A stretch of 64,000 bases of DNA from Chloroflexota bacterium (GTDB lineage: Bacteria; Chloroflexota; Anaerolineae; Aggregatilineales; Phototrophicaceae). The stretch lies in the NCBI GenBank assembly GCA_026707665.1, contig JAPOWK010000117.1, positions 16,901-80,900 on the forward strand, written 5' to 3'. Shown here one piece after another: positions 51,992 to 60,978 of this stretch. Below the pieces are notes generated by a model. That model was given only the letters and a program-made list of their open reading frames with translations, ran no database searches and was not told where the DNA came from. The stretch's first letter is position 1, and every line of letters starts with the position of its first letter. Made by a program: the position numbers and the translations under genes.

Positions 51992-54235
51992 ATGAAGCTA
52001 CGATGGGTCGTGTTGCTGATCTTGGCTTATATCCTGGCGCCGGTAACTGTATGGGCGCATGGATATGTCGTTCGGGCGATACCCGCTGATCGCAGCACGC
52101 TAGGGCGCCCGCCTACGCGACTGCAATACTGGTTCAGCGAAGATCTGGAGCCGCGCTTCAGCGAAATCAAGCTGCGGGATCAATCCGGCGAAGTCATCGC
52201 CAGCGGTGCAGTCGACGCGCAGAATCATGCGCTGCTGTCCTTGCGCGTACCGGCTGGCCTGGGCGATGGCGCCTACATCGTTGAACTGCGCCCCGCTTTC
52301 GCCAGCGATGGGCATGTCATCGCTGAGAGCCGCGTGTTCTTCGTCGGCGAGGAAGTCGGCGGGGTGTCTGGCAGCGCCGCCGTCGACCGCGCCCTCCCGC
52401 TGGAGGTGATGTGGCGCGCCGGGATGAACTTGGCCAACTTCCTCTTTTTTGGCGCTTCGCTGCTATACGCCATCGTGCTGCTGCCGGCTTGGGGCAATCC
52501 CCGAAATCCGCACGGCGTCTTGCCAAGCCGCGTCATGCGCCGGCTGCGCAACTGCTTGGCCGCGGCGGTTGCGCTAGCGCTGCTCGCCAATCTTGTCGCG
52601 CTGCTGCAGCAATCGATGGTCTTCTTCAATGCCGACGCGCTTCAAGTGATTCAGCAAAATCTTTGGGGGGTCGTTCTGATTGGATCGCGTTTCGGCGATG
52701 TGTGGATTTTCCGCATGGTGCTTCTGATATTCTGCGCGGTCTTGATATTTGTGGCGGAATTTTATCGCGCGTTGATGCCGCAACTGTCGGCCGGCATCTG
52801 GCGCGGCTTGCCCTGGCTGGGCGCGCTCTTCATCGGGCTGACGATGGTGACCAGCCATGCAGCTGGGTCGACGCTGATGCCCTGGCTGGCGATCACGGTC
52901 GACTGGCTTCACGCGCTGGCAGCCGCCTTCTGGACTGGTGGCGCGCTGGCGCTGACGCTGCTGCTGCCGGCGGCGCTGGTTCCCTTGGATGGGGAGCGTA
53001 GACGGCAGGCGATTCGGGCGGTCATGCTGCGTTTCTCGCGCATGGTCACGCCCTTGGTTGCGCTGATGATCGTCAGTGGCGTGTATAACGCCGCCAACTT
53101 CTTCGTTACGCCGGCCGATCTGGATTCAACGTACGGACGGACGCTGGCGGTGAAGCTGCTGATTGTCGCGCCACTCCTGCTCATCGGCGCCTGGCAGCAT
53201 GTGCTCTTGCGTCCGCAACTTGTGGCGCGTCTGCAACGAGCAGGCGGCATTTTGCCTCGGTCTTTTCGCAGGTGGATGGCGCAAACGGTCGCAACGGGAA
53301 AGGCGCTTCGACTCGAAGTCTTGTTGATGCTAGCGCTGCTTGGCGCGGTCGCCTTTTTGAGCGCGACGCCGGTCCCTGAGCCCGCATCGCTACGAAGCGA
53401 AGTCGAAACGCCGCAGATCACGCAGACGGTTGGCGAGTACACCGTCACCTCGGCGATCATTCCTGGTGGACCGGGCGTCAACACCTATGACAGCCTTGTT
53501 TGGCGCGGCGCGGCGCGGGCCAGCGATGTTGAATTGCGCATGCAACTGGTCAATCCGCGGCGCGGGATTCGAAGTCCCTGGCATCAAACGGAACAGGTGG
53601 AGGTGGGACTTTTTGTGGCGGCGGGCGATGACATCGCCGAAGTTGGCGAATGGTGGTCGCTGATCGACATCGTCACCCAAGAGGGCGCAATGATGCGGGC
53701 GGCGGCCGCTTGGGAAATCAGCGAAGCGGCGGCGGTGATTCAGTCGCGCCCGCCGAATGTCGCGCATTTTGCCCTGCTGCTGGGGATTGTTTTCATACTC
53801 GCATCACTGGTTCAGCGCCGCGCGAGACGACTGCTAAGCGCTTTGAATCTGGGACCCGCGAGCGCGTTGTTGGCGCTTGGCGCGCTGGTAGTTTCGGTCG
53901 GTGTTATGGTTGCTGGCGCGCTGCTGATCAACGAGCGGCAGCGGCAGTACGAAGAGACTTTGCATCCGCCGCCCGAGCAGGTCAATACCGTGCTGCCGGA
54001 TGCCGAATCGTTACGACGCGGCGCGGCGCTATACCGGGAGCGCTGTCTGGTCTGGCAGGGGCAGTCGGCGGATTTCCGCGCGCTGCGGAATCGGCTGGGC
54101 AGGGCGCGCGATGATTTTCTCTATGGCGTGGTGGCCGCTGGCTGGCGGGAGCTGCCGGCTTGCGAAGGGGAGCTAAGCGAGCGGGATCGCTGGGATATCG
54201 TGAATTATTTTCGGACCTTTGAGGCGCGGGAGTAA
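51992..54235 (+). CDS. CopC-CopD fusion with a degenerate cytochrome c-like tail
   Basis: 747 residues. After a signal peptide (WVVLLILAYILAPVTVWA) comes a CopC beta-domain starting AHGYVVRAIPADRSTLGRPP, with the N-terminal His of the mature protein available for copper. Then comes a CopD domain with about eight helices (MWRAGMNLANFLFFGASLLY through LLIVAPLLLIGAWQHVLL), a soluble region, two more helices, and a C-terminal segment laid out like a class-I cytochrome c. In that segment the expected CxxCH is CLVWQ (Cys685, Trp688, Gln689). CopC/CopD (YcnJ-like) proteins bind and move copper across the membrane. ATG at 51992 was preferred over the in-frame ATG-like start at 51977. Confidence 0.85.
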   Translation: MKLRWVVLLILAYILAPVTVWAHGYVVRAIPADRSTLGRPPTRLQYWFSEDLEPRFSEIKLRDQSGEVIASGAVDAQNHALLSLRVPAGLGDGAYIVELRPAFASDGHVIAESRVFFVGEEVGGVSGSAAVDRALPLEVMWRAGMNLANFLFFGASLLYAIVLLPAWGNPRNPHGVLPSRVMRRLRNCLAAAVALALLANLVALLQQSMVFFNADALQVIQQNLWGVVLIGSRFGDVWIFRMVLLIFCAVLIFVAEFYRALMPQLSAGIWRGLPWLGALFIGLTMVTSHAAGSTLMPWLAITVDWLHALAAAFWTGGALALTLLLPAALVPLDGERRRQAIRAVMLRFSRMVTPLVALMIVSGVYNAANFFVTPADLDSTYGRTLAVKLLIVAPLLLIGAWQHVLLRPQLVARLQRAGGILPRSFRRWMAQTVATGKALRLEVLLMLALLGAVAFLSATPVPEPASLRSEVETPQITQTVGEYTVTSAIIPGGPGVNTYDSLVWRGAARASDVELRMQLVNPRRGIRSPWHQTEQVEVGLFVAAGDDIAEVGEWWSLIDIVTQEGAMMRAAAAWEISEAAAVIQSRPPNVAHFALLLGIVFILASLVQRRARRLLSALNLGPASALLALGALVVSVGVMVAGALLINERQRQYEETLHPPPEQVNTVLPDAESLRRGAALYRERCLVWQGQSADFRALRNRLGRARDDFLYGVVAAGWRELPACEGELSERDRWDIVNYFRTFEARE

Positions 54236-54300
54236 CTTTCGCCGCAGAGGCGCAGAAACAGAACCAAGTAACTAATGCAAATATGGAATGCCGCTTGCTT

Positions 54301-54462
54301 ACCCCATCCCCCCAACCCCCTTCCCCAGCGAGCTAGGGAAGGGGGAGCACTCTCGCCGCGAACATGGTCGCTCAGTTTTCTCGCTGATGCAGCACTCGAA
54401 TCTCCCAAATTTGCCGTCGAGTCACCCTTCCTCAGTTCACTGGGGAAGGGCCGGGGATGGGG
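54301..54462. repeat. 162-bp composite inverted-repeat (MITE-like) element, copy 2
   Basis: Begins ACCCCATCCCCCCAACCCCC and ends CCGGGGATGGGGT. Reverse-complemented it aligns with the element at 23575-23736 over its whole length, including the centre (TGACTCGACG...ATTCGxGTGCTxCA). It lies between the CopC-CopD gene and the 3' end of the aldolase-dehydrogenase gene. Confidence 0.85.
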
Positions 54463-54521
54463 TTAACCGTGGTGGATACAGGCTTTATACAGTGGCAGAC
54501 AAGCCTCACAATGACATGTTT

Positions 54522-56717
54522 CTAGCGCAAAAAGCCCTCGCTCAGCCCGCCGTCGACATGGATGACCTGCCCGGTCGTCTTGCTGAAGGCATCGGTAATC
54601 AGCAGGTAGGCGACTTCGGCCTGATCTTCGGGTCCAATGGCGGATTGAGTCAGCGTGCGCCGGGCGTAAAAATCGGCCAGGCGCCCCCGCAGCGTGTCGC
54701 TATCTTCGTCCTCGTCAAATGCGAGATCGTATTTGTTCAGCGAGCTGATGACGCGGTCGCGGGGGAACATGCTGCTGCCCTTGACCACGGTGGCCGGCGC
54801 CAAGCCATTCACGCGCACCAGCGGCGCCAACTCAATCGCCAACTCGCGCAAGAGGTGATTGGCGGCCGCTTTGCTGGTGTCGTAGGCGATGGTCCCTTTC
54901 TTCGCGACAACGGCGTTGACGCTGGTGGTCAGCACCAGGGAGGCTGGCAAACCTTGCGCTGCCCAGAGCGAACGGGCGCAGTCGGCGATGACATAACCGC
55001 CGCGGACGTTCACATCGAAGCTGGCACGCCATTGCTCGGCCGAATTCCGGCCCGCGGCATCGGGCGTGAAGAAGACGCCGGCGGTGACGATGATGTCGTC
55101 GACCCCGCCATAAGCCAGGATCGCCTGCTCCAGCATGGCTTGTACGCTATCGGCATCAGTAATGTCAACAGAGAGACCGATTGCCGGACCGCAGCGGGAA
55201 ATGCCGGAGCCGGCGACGCCGATTCCTTGACCGTATTTTGCCGTCAGCGCTTCAGCGGTTGCGCTGGCCCCGTCCAAATTGCGATCGGCGCAGACGACAT
55301 GGGCGCCTTCCGCAGCGACGCGCTTGGCCGTTTCCACGCCGATGCCGCTGCCCGCGCCGACAACGAGCACGACTTTGCGCGCCAGCTCGTTCTCCGGCGG
55401 CATGCGGCGGAGTTTGGCTTCTTCCAGTGCCCAGTATTCGATATCAAAGGCTTCTTGCGGCGGCAGGGCAACATATTCGCCGACGGCTTCGGCGCCGCGC
55501 AGAACCGCAACCGCGCAACTGTAGAATTCCGCTGTGACGCGCGATTCGCTCTTGTTCTTTCCAAAGGCAATCATGCCCAAGCCGGGGATCAGAATCACCG
55601 TCGGGTTGGGATCGCGGATTGGCGGATTGTCCGCGTCTTTGCAGGCTTCGTAGTAGGCCCTGTAATCGGCGCGATACTGTTCGATGCCGAGCGCAAGCTT
55701 GTCTAGCAAGGCGGTAGTGTCTTCCGTTTGCGGATTCCAATCGACGTAGAGCGGCTTGATCTTGGTGCGCAGGAAGTGATCGGGGCAGGAGGTGCCGAGC
55801 GCGGCCAGTCGTTCGCCGTCGGCGCTATTGACGAATGTCAGGATGTCGTCGTCATACTGAACGGTGCCGATGAAGCGATTCTCATTTGAGATTAAGCCGC
55901 GCAACGTCGGTAGCAACTCAACGAGCAGCGCTTGGCGCTCTGCGTCAGACGGATTGGCGTATTTCGCGCCGCCGAATGCCCCCGCGCCCTTGTCGCTCTG
56001 GGCGAGATAGCGCGCCGCCATTTCAATGAGCGTGAGCGAAAACTCGTAACAGGCCTTGTCATCATCCGCCCAATTAATGAGACCGTGACCGCCGAGGATG
56101 ATGCCGACAATGCCCGGATTAGCGGCGATGGTTTCACCCAGGACCAAGCCCAGATCGAAGCCCGGACGCTGCCAATCGAGCCAGAGGACGGCGTCGCCGT
56201 AGATTTCGCGCGTCAGTTGCTCACCATTGCTGGAAGCGGCGATGGCGATAACGGCGTTGGGGTGGGTGTGATCGACGTGGCGATAAGGGATGAAGGCGTG
56301 CAGCGGCGTATCGATTGAACTGGCGCGCGGATTCAAGTTGAAGACGCAGTGTGGGTACATCGAGACCATCTCGTCTTCGATCGGCGTTTTGACGCCCTTG
56401 GTCTCAGCAGCATTGTATAGATCCTGGAGCCGCATCACTTTGTCCATGTAGAGCGAGGCGAAGTTTTCGCGCTTGGCGGTGCGGAGATCGCCGCCGGAGC
56501 CTTTCACGAACATGACATCGACATCGGCGCCGCTGAGGGGATCCGTTTGCCAGATTTTGCTTGAGGTGTTGCCGCCGCCGGTGTTGGTGATGCGCTGGTC
56601 GCCGCCTAGCAGGTTCGAGCGGTAGACTAGCCGATCAACCGCATCAAGCGTCTCGGCATGATCATCGTCCCAGAGGTAGTTGACGTGGCGGTATTCAGAC
56701 GGACTGAATAGTTGCAT
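54522..56717 (-). CDS. bifunctional rhamnulose-1-phosphate aldolase / short-chain dehydrogenase
   Basis: 731 residues. Residues 1-420 are a class-II aldolase/adducin domain (GGNTSSKIW, DVMFVKGSGGDLRT, HVDHTHPNAVIAIAAS with Zn-type His, GGHGLINW). The remainder is an SDR with VVGAGSGIGVETAKR and YDTSKAAANHLL. Such fusions split rhamnulose-1-P into DHAP and lactaldehyde and oxidise the latter to lactate. It lies 159 nt downstream of rhaA, separated by repeats. No RhaB-type kinase gene is seen in the window. Confidence 0.9.
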   Translation of the reverse strand: MQLFSPSEYRHVNYLWDDDHAETLDAVDRLVYRSNLLGGDQRITNTGGGNTSSKIWQTDPLSGADVDVMFVKGSGGDLRTAKRENFASLYMDKVMRLQDLYNAAETKGVKTPIEDEMVSMYPHCVFNLNPRASSIDTPLHAFIPYRHVDHTHPNAVIAIAASSNGEQLTREIYGDAVLWLDWQRPGFDLGLVLGETIAANPGIVGIILGGHGLINWADDDKACYEFSLTLIEMAARYLAQSDKGAGAFGGAKYANPSDAERQALLVELLPTLRGLISNENRFIGTVQYDDDILTFVNSADGERLAALGTSCPDHFLRTKIKPLYVDWNPQTEDTTALLDKLALGIEQYRADYRAYYEACKDADNPPIRDPNPTVILIPGLGMIAFGKNKSESRVTAEFYSCAVAVLRGAEAVGEYVALPPQEAFDIEYWALEEAKLRRMPPENELARKVVLVVGAGSGIGVETAKRVAAEGAHVVCADRNLDGASATAEALTAKYGQGIGVAGSGISRCGPAIGLSVDITDADSVQAMLEQAILAYGGVDDIIVTAGVFFTPDAAGRNSAEQWRASFDVNVRGGYVIADCARSLWAAQGLPASLVLTTSVNAVVAKKGTIAYDTSKAAANHLLRELAIELAPLVRVNGLAPATVVKGSSMFPRDRVISSLNKYDLAFDEDEDSDTLRGRLADFYARRTLTQSAIGPEDQAEVAYLLITDAFSKTTGQVIHVDGGLSEGFLR

Positions 56718-56741
56718 GTGTTCGTCCTCTCAAATGGAACT

Positions 56742-56840
56742 GTAGGGGCGAGCCACCTGATCGCCCGTACAAGTCTTCGCTGTTTGCGCGCTCGCCCGTA
56801 CAAACTTGCGCGATAAGGGCGACCCAAGGGTAGCCCCTAC
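56742..56840. repeat. cluster of GCGAGCC/GCGACCC palindromic repeats
   Basis: GGGGCGAGCCACCTGATCGC with CCGTAC end, a half copy (GCTCGCCCGTAC) and GGGCGACCCAAGGGTAGCCC with CTAC end fill most of the gap between rhaA and the aldolase gene. Confidence 0.8.
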
Positions 56841-56876
56841 AGTGTCAAATTCTAAGGAGTTTTTGATGTCTATGTG

Positions 56877-58151
56877 CTAGCTGCGCTTGGACTGAACGCG
56901 CCGCTCGTAGTCGCGGATTTCGTCCATGAAAGCCATGCCGACGGGCACTTCCTGCGCCCGGCAGTAGTAGTCCCAGACGGCGCCGAAGGGCAAGCCTTTC
57001 AGCTCTTCAAGCAGGGCAAGGCGTCCGGTGAAGTCGCCGTCGTTCTCGTATCCCCGCAACAAATCGCGCGGCTCCAGCAGCGCCATGAGCAGGGCGCGGC
57101 AGGCGTTGCGCGTGCCAATCGCCCAGGCGCCGATGCGATTGATGCTGGCGTCGAAAAAGTCGAGTCCGATATGCACCCGTTCCAGCGCGTCGCAGCGAAC
57201 GATCTCTTGCATGATCGACTGCAGGTCATCGGTCAGCGTCACCACGTGGTCGCTGTCCCAGCGGACGCCGCGACTGACGTGCAGCAGGATCTCGGGCACG
57301 TAGAAAAGGATGGATGATAGTTTGTCGGCGATGGTTTCGGTCGGGTGGAAGTGGCCCGCGTCCAGGCAGAGCAACTTCTGACGGGAAGCGGCATAACCCA
57401 GATAAAACTCGTGCGAGCCGACCACGTAGCTTTCCGAGCCCAAGCCGAAGAGCTTGCATTCGACCGCGTCAAGATTGTGCGCCGGATTGATCTTCACGGC
57501 GAAGATTTCATCGAGCGCGTCGATCAGGCGCTGACGGGGCGCGAGGCGATCGGCCGGCATGTCTTTGTAGCCATCGGGAATCCAGATATTGTTGATGGAA
57601 GGGCTGCCCAACGCGGCGCCGAAGGATGCGCTGATTTCTCGGGTGGCGATGCCGTGATCAATCCAGAATTGGCGGATGCCGGCGTCGGCATGCGAGAGCG
57701 TGAAGCCATCATCGGCCAGGTCATGCGAGAAGAATGTCGGATTGAAATCGAGGCCATGATTATTAACTTTCGCCCAATCGACCCAGGAGGCGAAGTGCTC
57801 CGGCTTGAGTTCGTCGCGCGGCACTTTGGTCGGGCTATCGAGATAGGAGCCGTGCAGCGCCAGTCGGTGATCGCCGGGGATCAAGCTGTAGGCTAGGTCG
57901 AGATCGCTGCGCAGCTCGTCAATATTGGTGGCTTTGCCCGGGTAGTTGCCGGTGGCCATGATGCCGCCGCTGAGACCGCGCTCCGGGTCTTCGAAGCCGC
58001 CGACATCATCGCCCTGCCAGCAATGCAGGCTGATGGGCACGGTCTTGAGGATATCCGTGGCCGCGTCCACGTCAACGCCAAAAGCGGCGTAGCGCTCGCG
58101 GGCAATGTCGTAAGCGGTCTGAATCTGTTTATCGGAGGGTTGGAAGTTCAT
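56877..58151 (-). CDS. rhaA: L-rhamnose isomerase
   Basis: 424 residues from the ATG at 58151, behind AAAAAGGAAAC. It interconverts L-rhamnose and L-rhamnulose. The whole chain aligns mentally with E. coli Rha[78 protein letters not shown] and [23 protein letters not shown] include the metal-binding residues. Its presence gives the operon a rhamnose (or similar 6-deoxy sugar) role. Confidence 0.95.
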   Translation of the reverse strand: MNFQPSDKQIQTAYDIARERYAAFGVDVDAATDILKTVPISLHCWQGDDVGGFEDPERGLSGGIMATGNYPGKATNIDELRSDLDLAYSLIPGDHRLALHGSYLDSPTKVPRDELKPEHFASWVDWAKVNNHGLDFNPTFFSHDLADDGFTLSHADAGIRQFWIDHGIATREISASFGAALGSPSINNIWIPDGYKDMPADRLAPRQRLIDALDEIFAVKINPAHNLDAVECKLFGLGSESYVVGSHEFYLGYAASRQKLLCLDAGHFHPTETIADKLSSILFYVPEILLHVSRGVRWDSDHVVTLTDDLQSIMQEIVRCDALERVHIGLDFFDASINRIGAWAIGTRNACRALLMALLEPRDLLRGYENDGDFTGRLALLEELKGLPFGAVWDYYCRAQEVPVGMAFMDEIRDYERRVQSKRS

Positions 58152-58174
58152 TGGTTTGCTGTTTCCTTTTTGTG

Positions 58175-58239
58175 GATGAGCCACCGGCTCGCCCGTACAG
58201 CGGAATTTGGCTGCGGGCGACCCAATGGCTCGCTCCTAC
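58175..58239. repeat. two GCGAGCC/GCGACCC palindromic repeats
   Basis: GATGAGCCACCGGCTCGCCC with GTAC end and GCGGGCGACCCAATGGCTCG with CTCCTAC end, between the TIM-barrel isomerase gene and rhaA. Confidence 0.8.
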
Positions 58240-58260
58240 AAACAGTTATCCCATTCGGAA

Positions 58261-59064
58261 CTAGCGGGCGCCGGCCGCTTGCAAGCAGGCTTGCATGTGC
58301 CCGCGGGATTCGGCGCCGATGGTAATGCATTGCTCGAGGGTGTGGCCAAGCCGCTTGGTGCCGATAACTTCGAGATTCAGTGGACCGGTATAGCCGTGCT
58401 CGTGCAGCAAGCGGATGTAGCCGACCAGGTCGATATCGCCGCGGCCGTTGGCTTGGTCTTCGGGCGCGCCCGGCCCCTGCTGGCTTCCTTTACAGTCGCG
58501 GATATGTACGTGTTTAATGCGGTGGATGACCGCTTCAATCGCCTCGACCGGGTTCTCGCCGGCGCGGTGAATATGCGAGGGGTCCATATCCAGGCCGAAG
58601 TTTGGCGAGGTGATGTCATTCAAGATCTTGAGGCTGGTGGGCGTATTGTAGACATAATTGTTGACATGCGCCTTGACGCAGAGCATGATGCCGTAGTGTT
58701 CGGCACGTTGCACCAGCGCGCCCAATTCATCAAGCACCTGCGGATAGGTCGATTCATCGTCCGACTTGCCGCCCGGCCCCACATTGATGATGGGAATGCC
58801 GGTCTCGACGGCCGCTTGCATGGCGCGCTCCATCAAGTCGGGATCGCGCGAGGATTGCTCCATCGCCAGCAATTCCAGGTCGTATTCCTTGGATAAGCGC
58901 ACAATCTCCGGCGCGCATTCCTGCCAGCGTGATAGGACGAGGTGCTGGCTCATCTCGTCAATGGCCGACATTTCGATGCCGTCATAGCCGGCCATCTTCA
59001 AGTATTTGAAAGCGGTCTCCATGTCCCAGTTGCCGAATAGAAGTGAGTTTGCTCCGAGTTTCAT
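58261..59064 (-). CDS. sugar phosphate isomerase/epimerase-like TIM barrel
   Basis: 267 residues of the AP-endonuclease-2-type xylose-isomerase-like family. Starts KLGANSLLFGNWDMETAFKYLKMAGYDGIEM; metal ligands lie in AMEQSSRDP, AHVNNYVYNT, GLDMDPSHIHRAG, HVHIRDCKG and the final LNLEVIG. Members isomerise or epimerise keto sugars and inositol derivatives. It lies between rhaA and two Gfo/Idh/MocA enzymes, a frequent pairing for catabolism of uncommon sugars. Confidence 0.88.
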   Translation of the reverse strand: MKLGANSLLFGNWDMETAFKYLKMAGYDGIEMSAIDEMSQHLVLSRWQECAPEIVRLSKEYDLELLAMEQSSRDPDLMERAMQAAVETGIPIINVGPGGKSDDESTYPQVLDELGALVQRAEHYGIMLCVKAHVNNYVYNTPTSLKILNDITSPNFGLDMDPSHIHRAGENPVEAIEAVIHRIKHVHIRDCKGSQQGPGAPEDQANGRGDIDLVGYIRLLHEHGYTGPLNLEVIGTKRLGHTLEQCITIGAESRGHMQACLQAAGAR

Positions 59065-59147
59065 GTTGGGAATTCCTCCTCATTTGTGGCGAGTCGCCGC
59101 CGCAGGTCCGTGTCTACGCGACCTCGCCTCTACACTTTCGTAAATAC

Positions 59148-59194
59148 GGGCGACTCACTGGGTAGCGTAGACACTAACCGGCAGTCGCCCCTAC
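59148..59194. repeat. GCGACTC...GCGTAGACAC...CGCCCCTAC repeat overlapping a gene end
   Basis: GGGCGACTCACTGGGTAGCG, TAGACAC and AGTCGCCCCTAC. The stop codon of the downstream-numbered oxidoreductase (59176-59174) and its last codons (VGATAG) lie inside this repeat. Confidence 0.75.
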
Positions 59195-60205
59195 GGTTTT
59201 CGCGTGAATCGAATCAACATACACCACCGATTCCGTCTCCAGCGACTCGATGGCGGCCGCCAGCACTTTCTGCGCCGCCAAGCCATCAGCGCCGCTGCCA
59301 TCGATCGCATCCGGCGCGACGCCGTCCGACACTTGCCGCAAGAAGCAATGGATGCGCTCGCGGAAGGTGTTTTCGAAATTGTGGAAGCCGCCGAATAGCG
59401 GATCGGTGTAGACTGTCTTTTCCATATCGCCAGCGGGATAGAGCGTCAATTCGCGCCACATGTCGTCGAGGACGAAACGTCCGCCAGCGCCGGCGACTTC
59501 GCAGCGCTCCATCGGGTGGCCGCGCTCGATGTCGTAGCTGCCGGTGAGCGCGCCGACGACGCCGTTGCGGAAGCGGAAGTTGAATTGCGCTGTCGACCAG
59601 ATTTGGCGGCCCGGCGCTTTGGTCGCGAAGCAATGCACCGCTTCGATATCGCCGCAGAAATAGCGCATCACATCGACCGTATGCGGGTGCAGGGACTTGA
59701 TGTGATAGTGGGCCGAGGTCTCGGCCGGGTTCATGATCCACATCGCCATATTGATGAAGAGCAAGTGGCCCAGGCGGCCCTGATCGACCCAGGACTTTGC
59801 CAGGCGGGCGGCCGGTGTGAAGCGATGATTGAGATTGATGCCGTAACACAAGCCCAAGTCACGCGCTTTCGCCACCATTTCTTCGGCCGGGGCGATTTCG
59901 TTTGCAATCGGCTTCTCGCCCAGAACGTGGCAGCCGGCCTCCAGGGCTTGCATCGTCGGCAGGTAATGATCGCTGCTGTTTTCGTAGCCGCCGGTGGCGA
60001 CGCTGACGACATCGGGCGCCAGGTCGCGCAGCATGGCGTCAAGATCGTAGAAGGCGGGTACGCCGTGAAGCGCCGCCGCTTTATCGGCTCGTTCTTGAAT
60101 GATGTCGCAGACGCCAACGAGCTCCGCCAGATCGTCCTGCGAGTAAAGTTTCGCGTGTAGATTGCCGATCGGTCCCAGACCGATGACGGCTGCGCGCAAG
60201 GTCAT
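59174..60205 (-). CDS. Gfo/Idh/MocA family oxidoreductase (paralogue A of the sugar operon)
   Basis: 343 residues. AAVIGLGPIGNLHAKLYSQ is the NAD-binding start, VLGEKPIANEIAPAEEM the EKP motif, and HYHIKSLHPHTVDVMRYF the active-site helix with the usual D-x-x-H-like spacing. The ATG overlaps the sulfotransferase stop in ATGA. The last residues VGATAG are encoded by the intergenic palindromic repeat, so the natural C-terminus was probably shorter. It is a paralogue of the gene at 60975-61991 on the other side of the sulfotransferase. Confidence 0.9.
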   Translation of the reverse strand: MTLRAAVIGLGPIGNLHAKLYSQDDLAELVGVCDIIQERADKAAALHGVPAFYDLDAMLRDLAPDVVSVATGGYENSSDHYLPTMQALEAGCHVLGEKPIANEIAPAEEMVAKARDLGLCYGINLNHRFTPAARLAKSWVDQGRLGHLLFINMAMWIMNPAETSAHYHIKSLHPHTVDVMRYFCGDIEAVHCFATKAPGRQIWSTAQFNFRFRNGVVGALTGSYDIERGHPMERCEVAGAGGRFVLDDMWRELTLYPAGDMEKTVYTDPLFGGFHNFENTFRERIHCFLRQVSDGVAPDAIDGSGADGLAAQKVLAAAIESLETESVVYVDSIHAKTVGATAG

Positions 60206-60978
60206 AACTGAACCCCTATTGGCGGGCGTCTCGCCGAGACGCCCCTACAGTGGTCGCTGGCAGACGGAATCTCGTAATTGTATTTACGCATGGCCGGCTC
60301 GAAGAAATCGAAGTAATTGACGCCCGTGTCGCTTTGCCAACGGTTGATCGTATCTCGGCGCATGACGACGCGCGCCAGCGGAATGCCGAGGAAATCTTCG
60401 AGCCGTTCCAGAGTCTCGTCCTGATTGGTTACGAAGTCTTCAAAGCGCACTTCAATCCAGCGTTTGGGCTTGGGCGTCGATTTGACCAAGTCATATTGGT
60501 ATTTCCAGGAGATGGCGCGGCGCAGGCGCTCGTCATCGGTTTCCGGGTACTGAATGCCGAAGTCGCGCATGTCGTCCGTTTTGTGCGATCCAATGATGCA
60601 ATCGCGCGGATTGCGGATCCAGAAGATATAGTGCGTGTCTGGGTATAAGCGCAGAATCCAGGGGAAGATCAGCGTGGTCTCGGGCACCTTCCAACCCTTC
60701 AGCGGCCGCGAGTGATTCAGCACCGATTCCAGGTAACGATTGAGGTTCCGCATGAAGGCTGGCGGAATCTCGCTCTCGTGGGCGCGGCTGAAATCCCAGC
60801 TCAAGTCGCCGTTCCACTTTACGTAGCGGGCGAATACCCGGCAGGCGTCATACATGGCATGGGCCGGAACCAGATCGCCCGAGGGGTTGAGCGTTTGCCC
60901 CATGTAGACGCCGGACGCGTAGAGCGTATGCGAGATCGTTCGCGTGCCGCTGTGACCGCGGCCGATAATGGTGATCAC
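60202..60978 (-). CDS. sulfotransferase family protein
   Basis: 258 residues from GTG 60978, which overlaps the preceding stop in GTGA. VITIIGRGHSGTRTISHTLYASG is the 5'-phosphosulfate loop and YIFWIRNPRDCIIGSHKTDD the 3'-phosphate block of PAPS sulfotransferases; WKVPETTLIFPW is also typical. It transfers sulfate from PAPS to a hydroxyl of a glycan or small molecule, or is a family member of other use. The last 20 residues (about CRGVSARRPPIGVQL) come from a palindromic intergenic repeat. Coupled to the oxidoreductases on both sides. Confidence 0.82.
   Translation of the reverse strand: MITIIGRGHSGTRTISHTLYASGVYMGQTLNPSGDLVPAHAMYDACRVFARYVKWNGDLSWDFSRAHESEIPPAFMRNLNRYLESVLNHSRPLKGWKVPETTLIFPWILRLYPDTHYIFWIRNPRDCIIGSHKTDDMRDFGIQYPETDDERLRRAISWKYQYDLVKSTPKPKRWIEVRFEDFVTNQDETLERLEDFLGIPLARVVMRRDTINRWQSDTGVNYFDFFEPAMRKYNYEIPSASDHCRGVSARRPPIGVQL
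60222..60248. repeat. GCGGGCGTCTCGCCGAGACGCCCCTAC repeat inside a gene end
   Basis: GGGCGTCTC and GAGACGCCC arms around GCC, with the CTAC end of the family. It lies wholly within the sulfotransferase reading frame. Confidence 0.8.
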
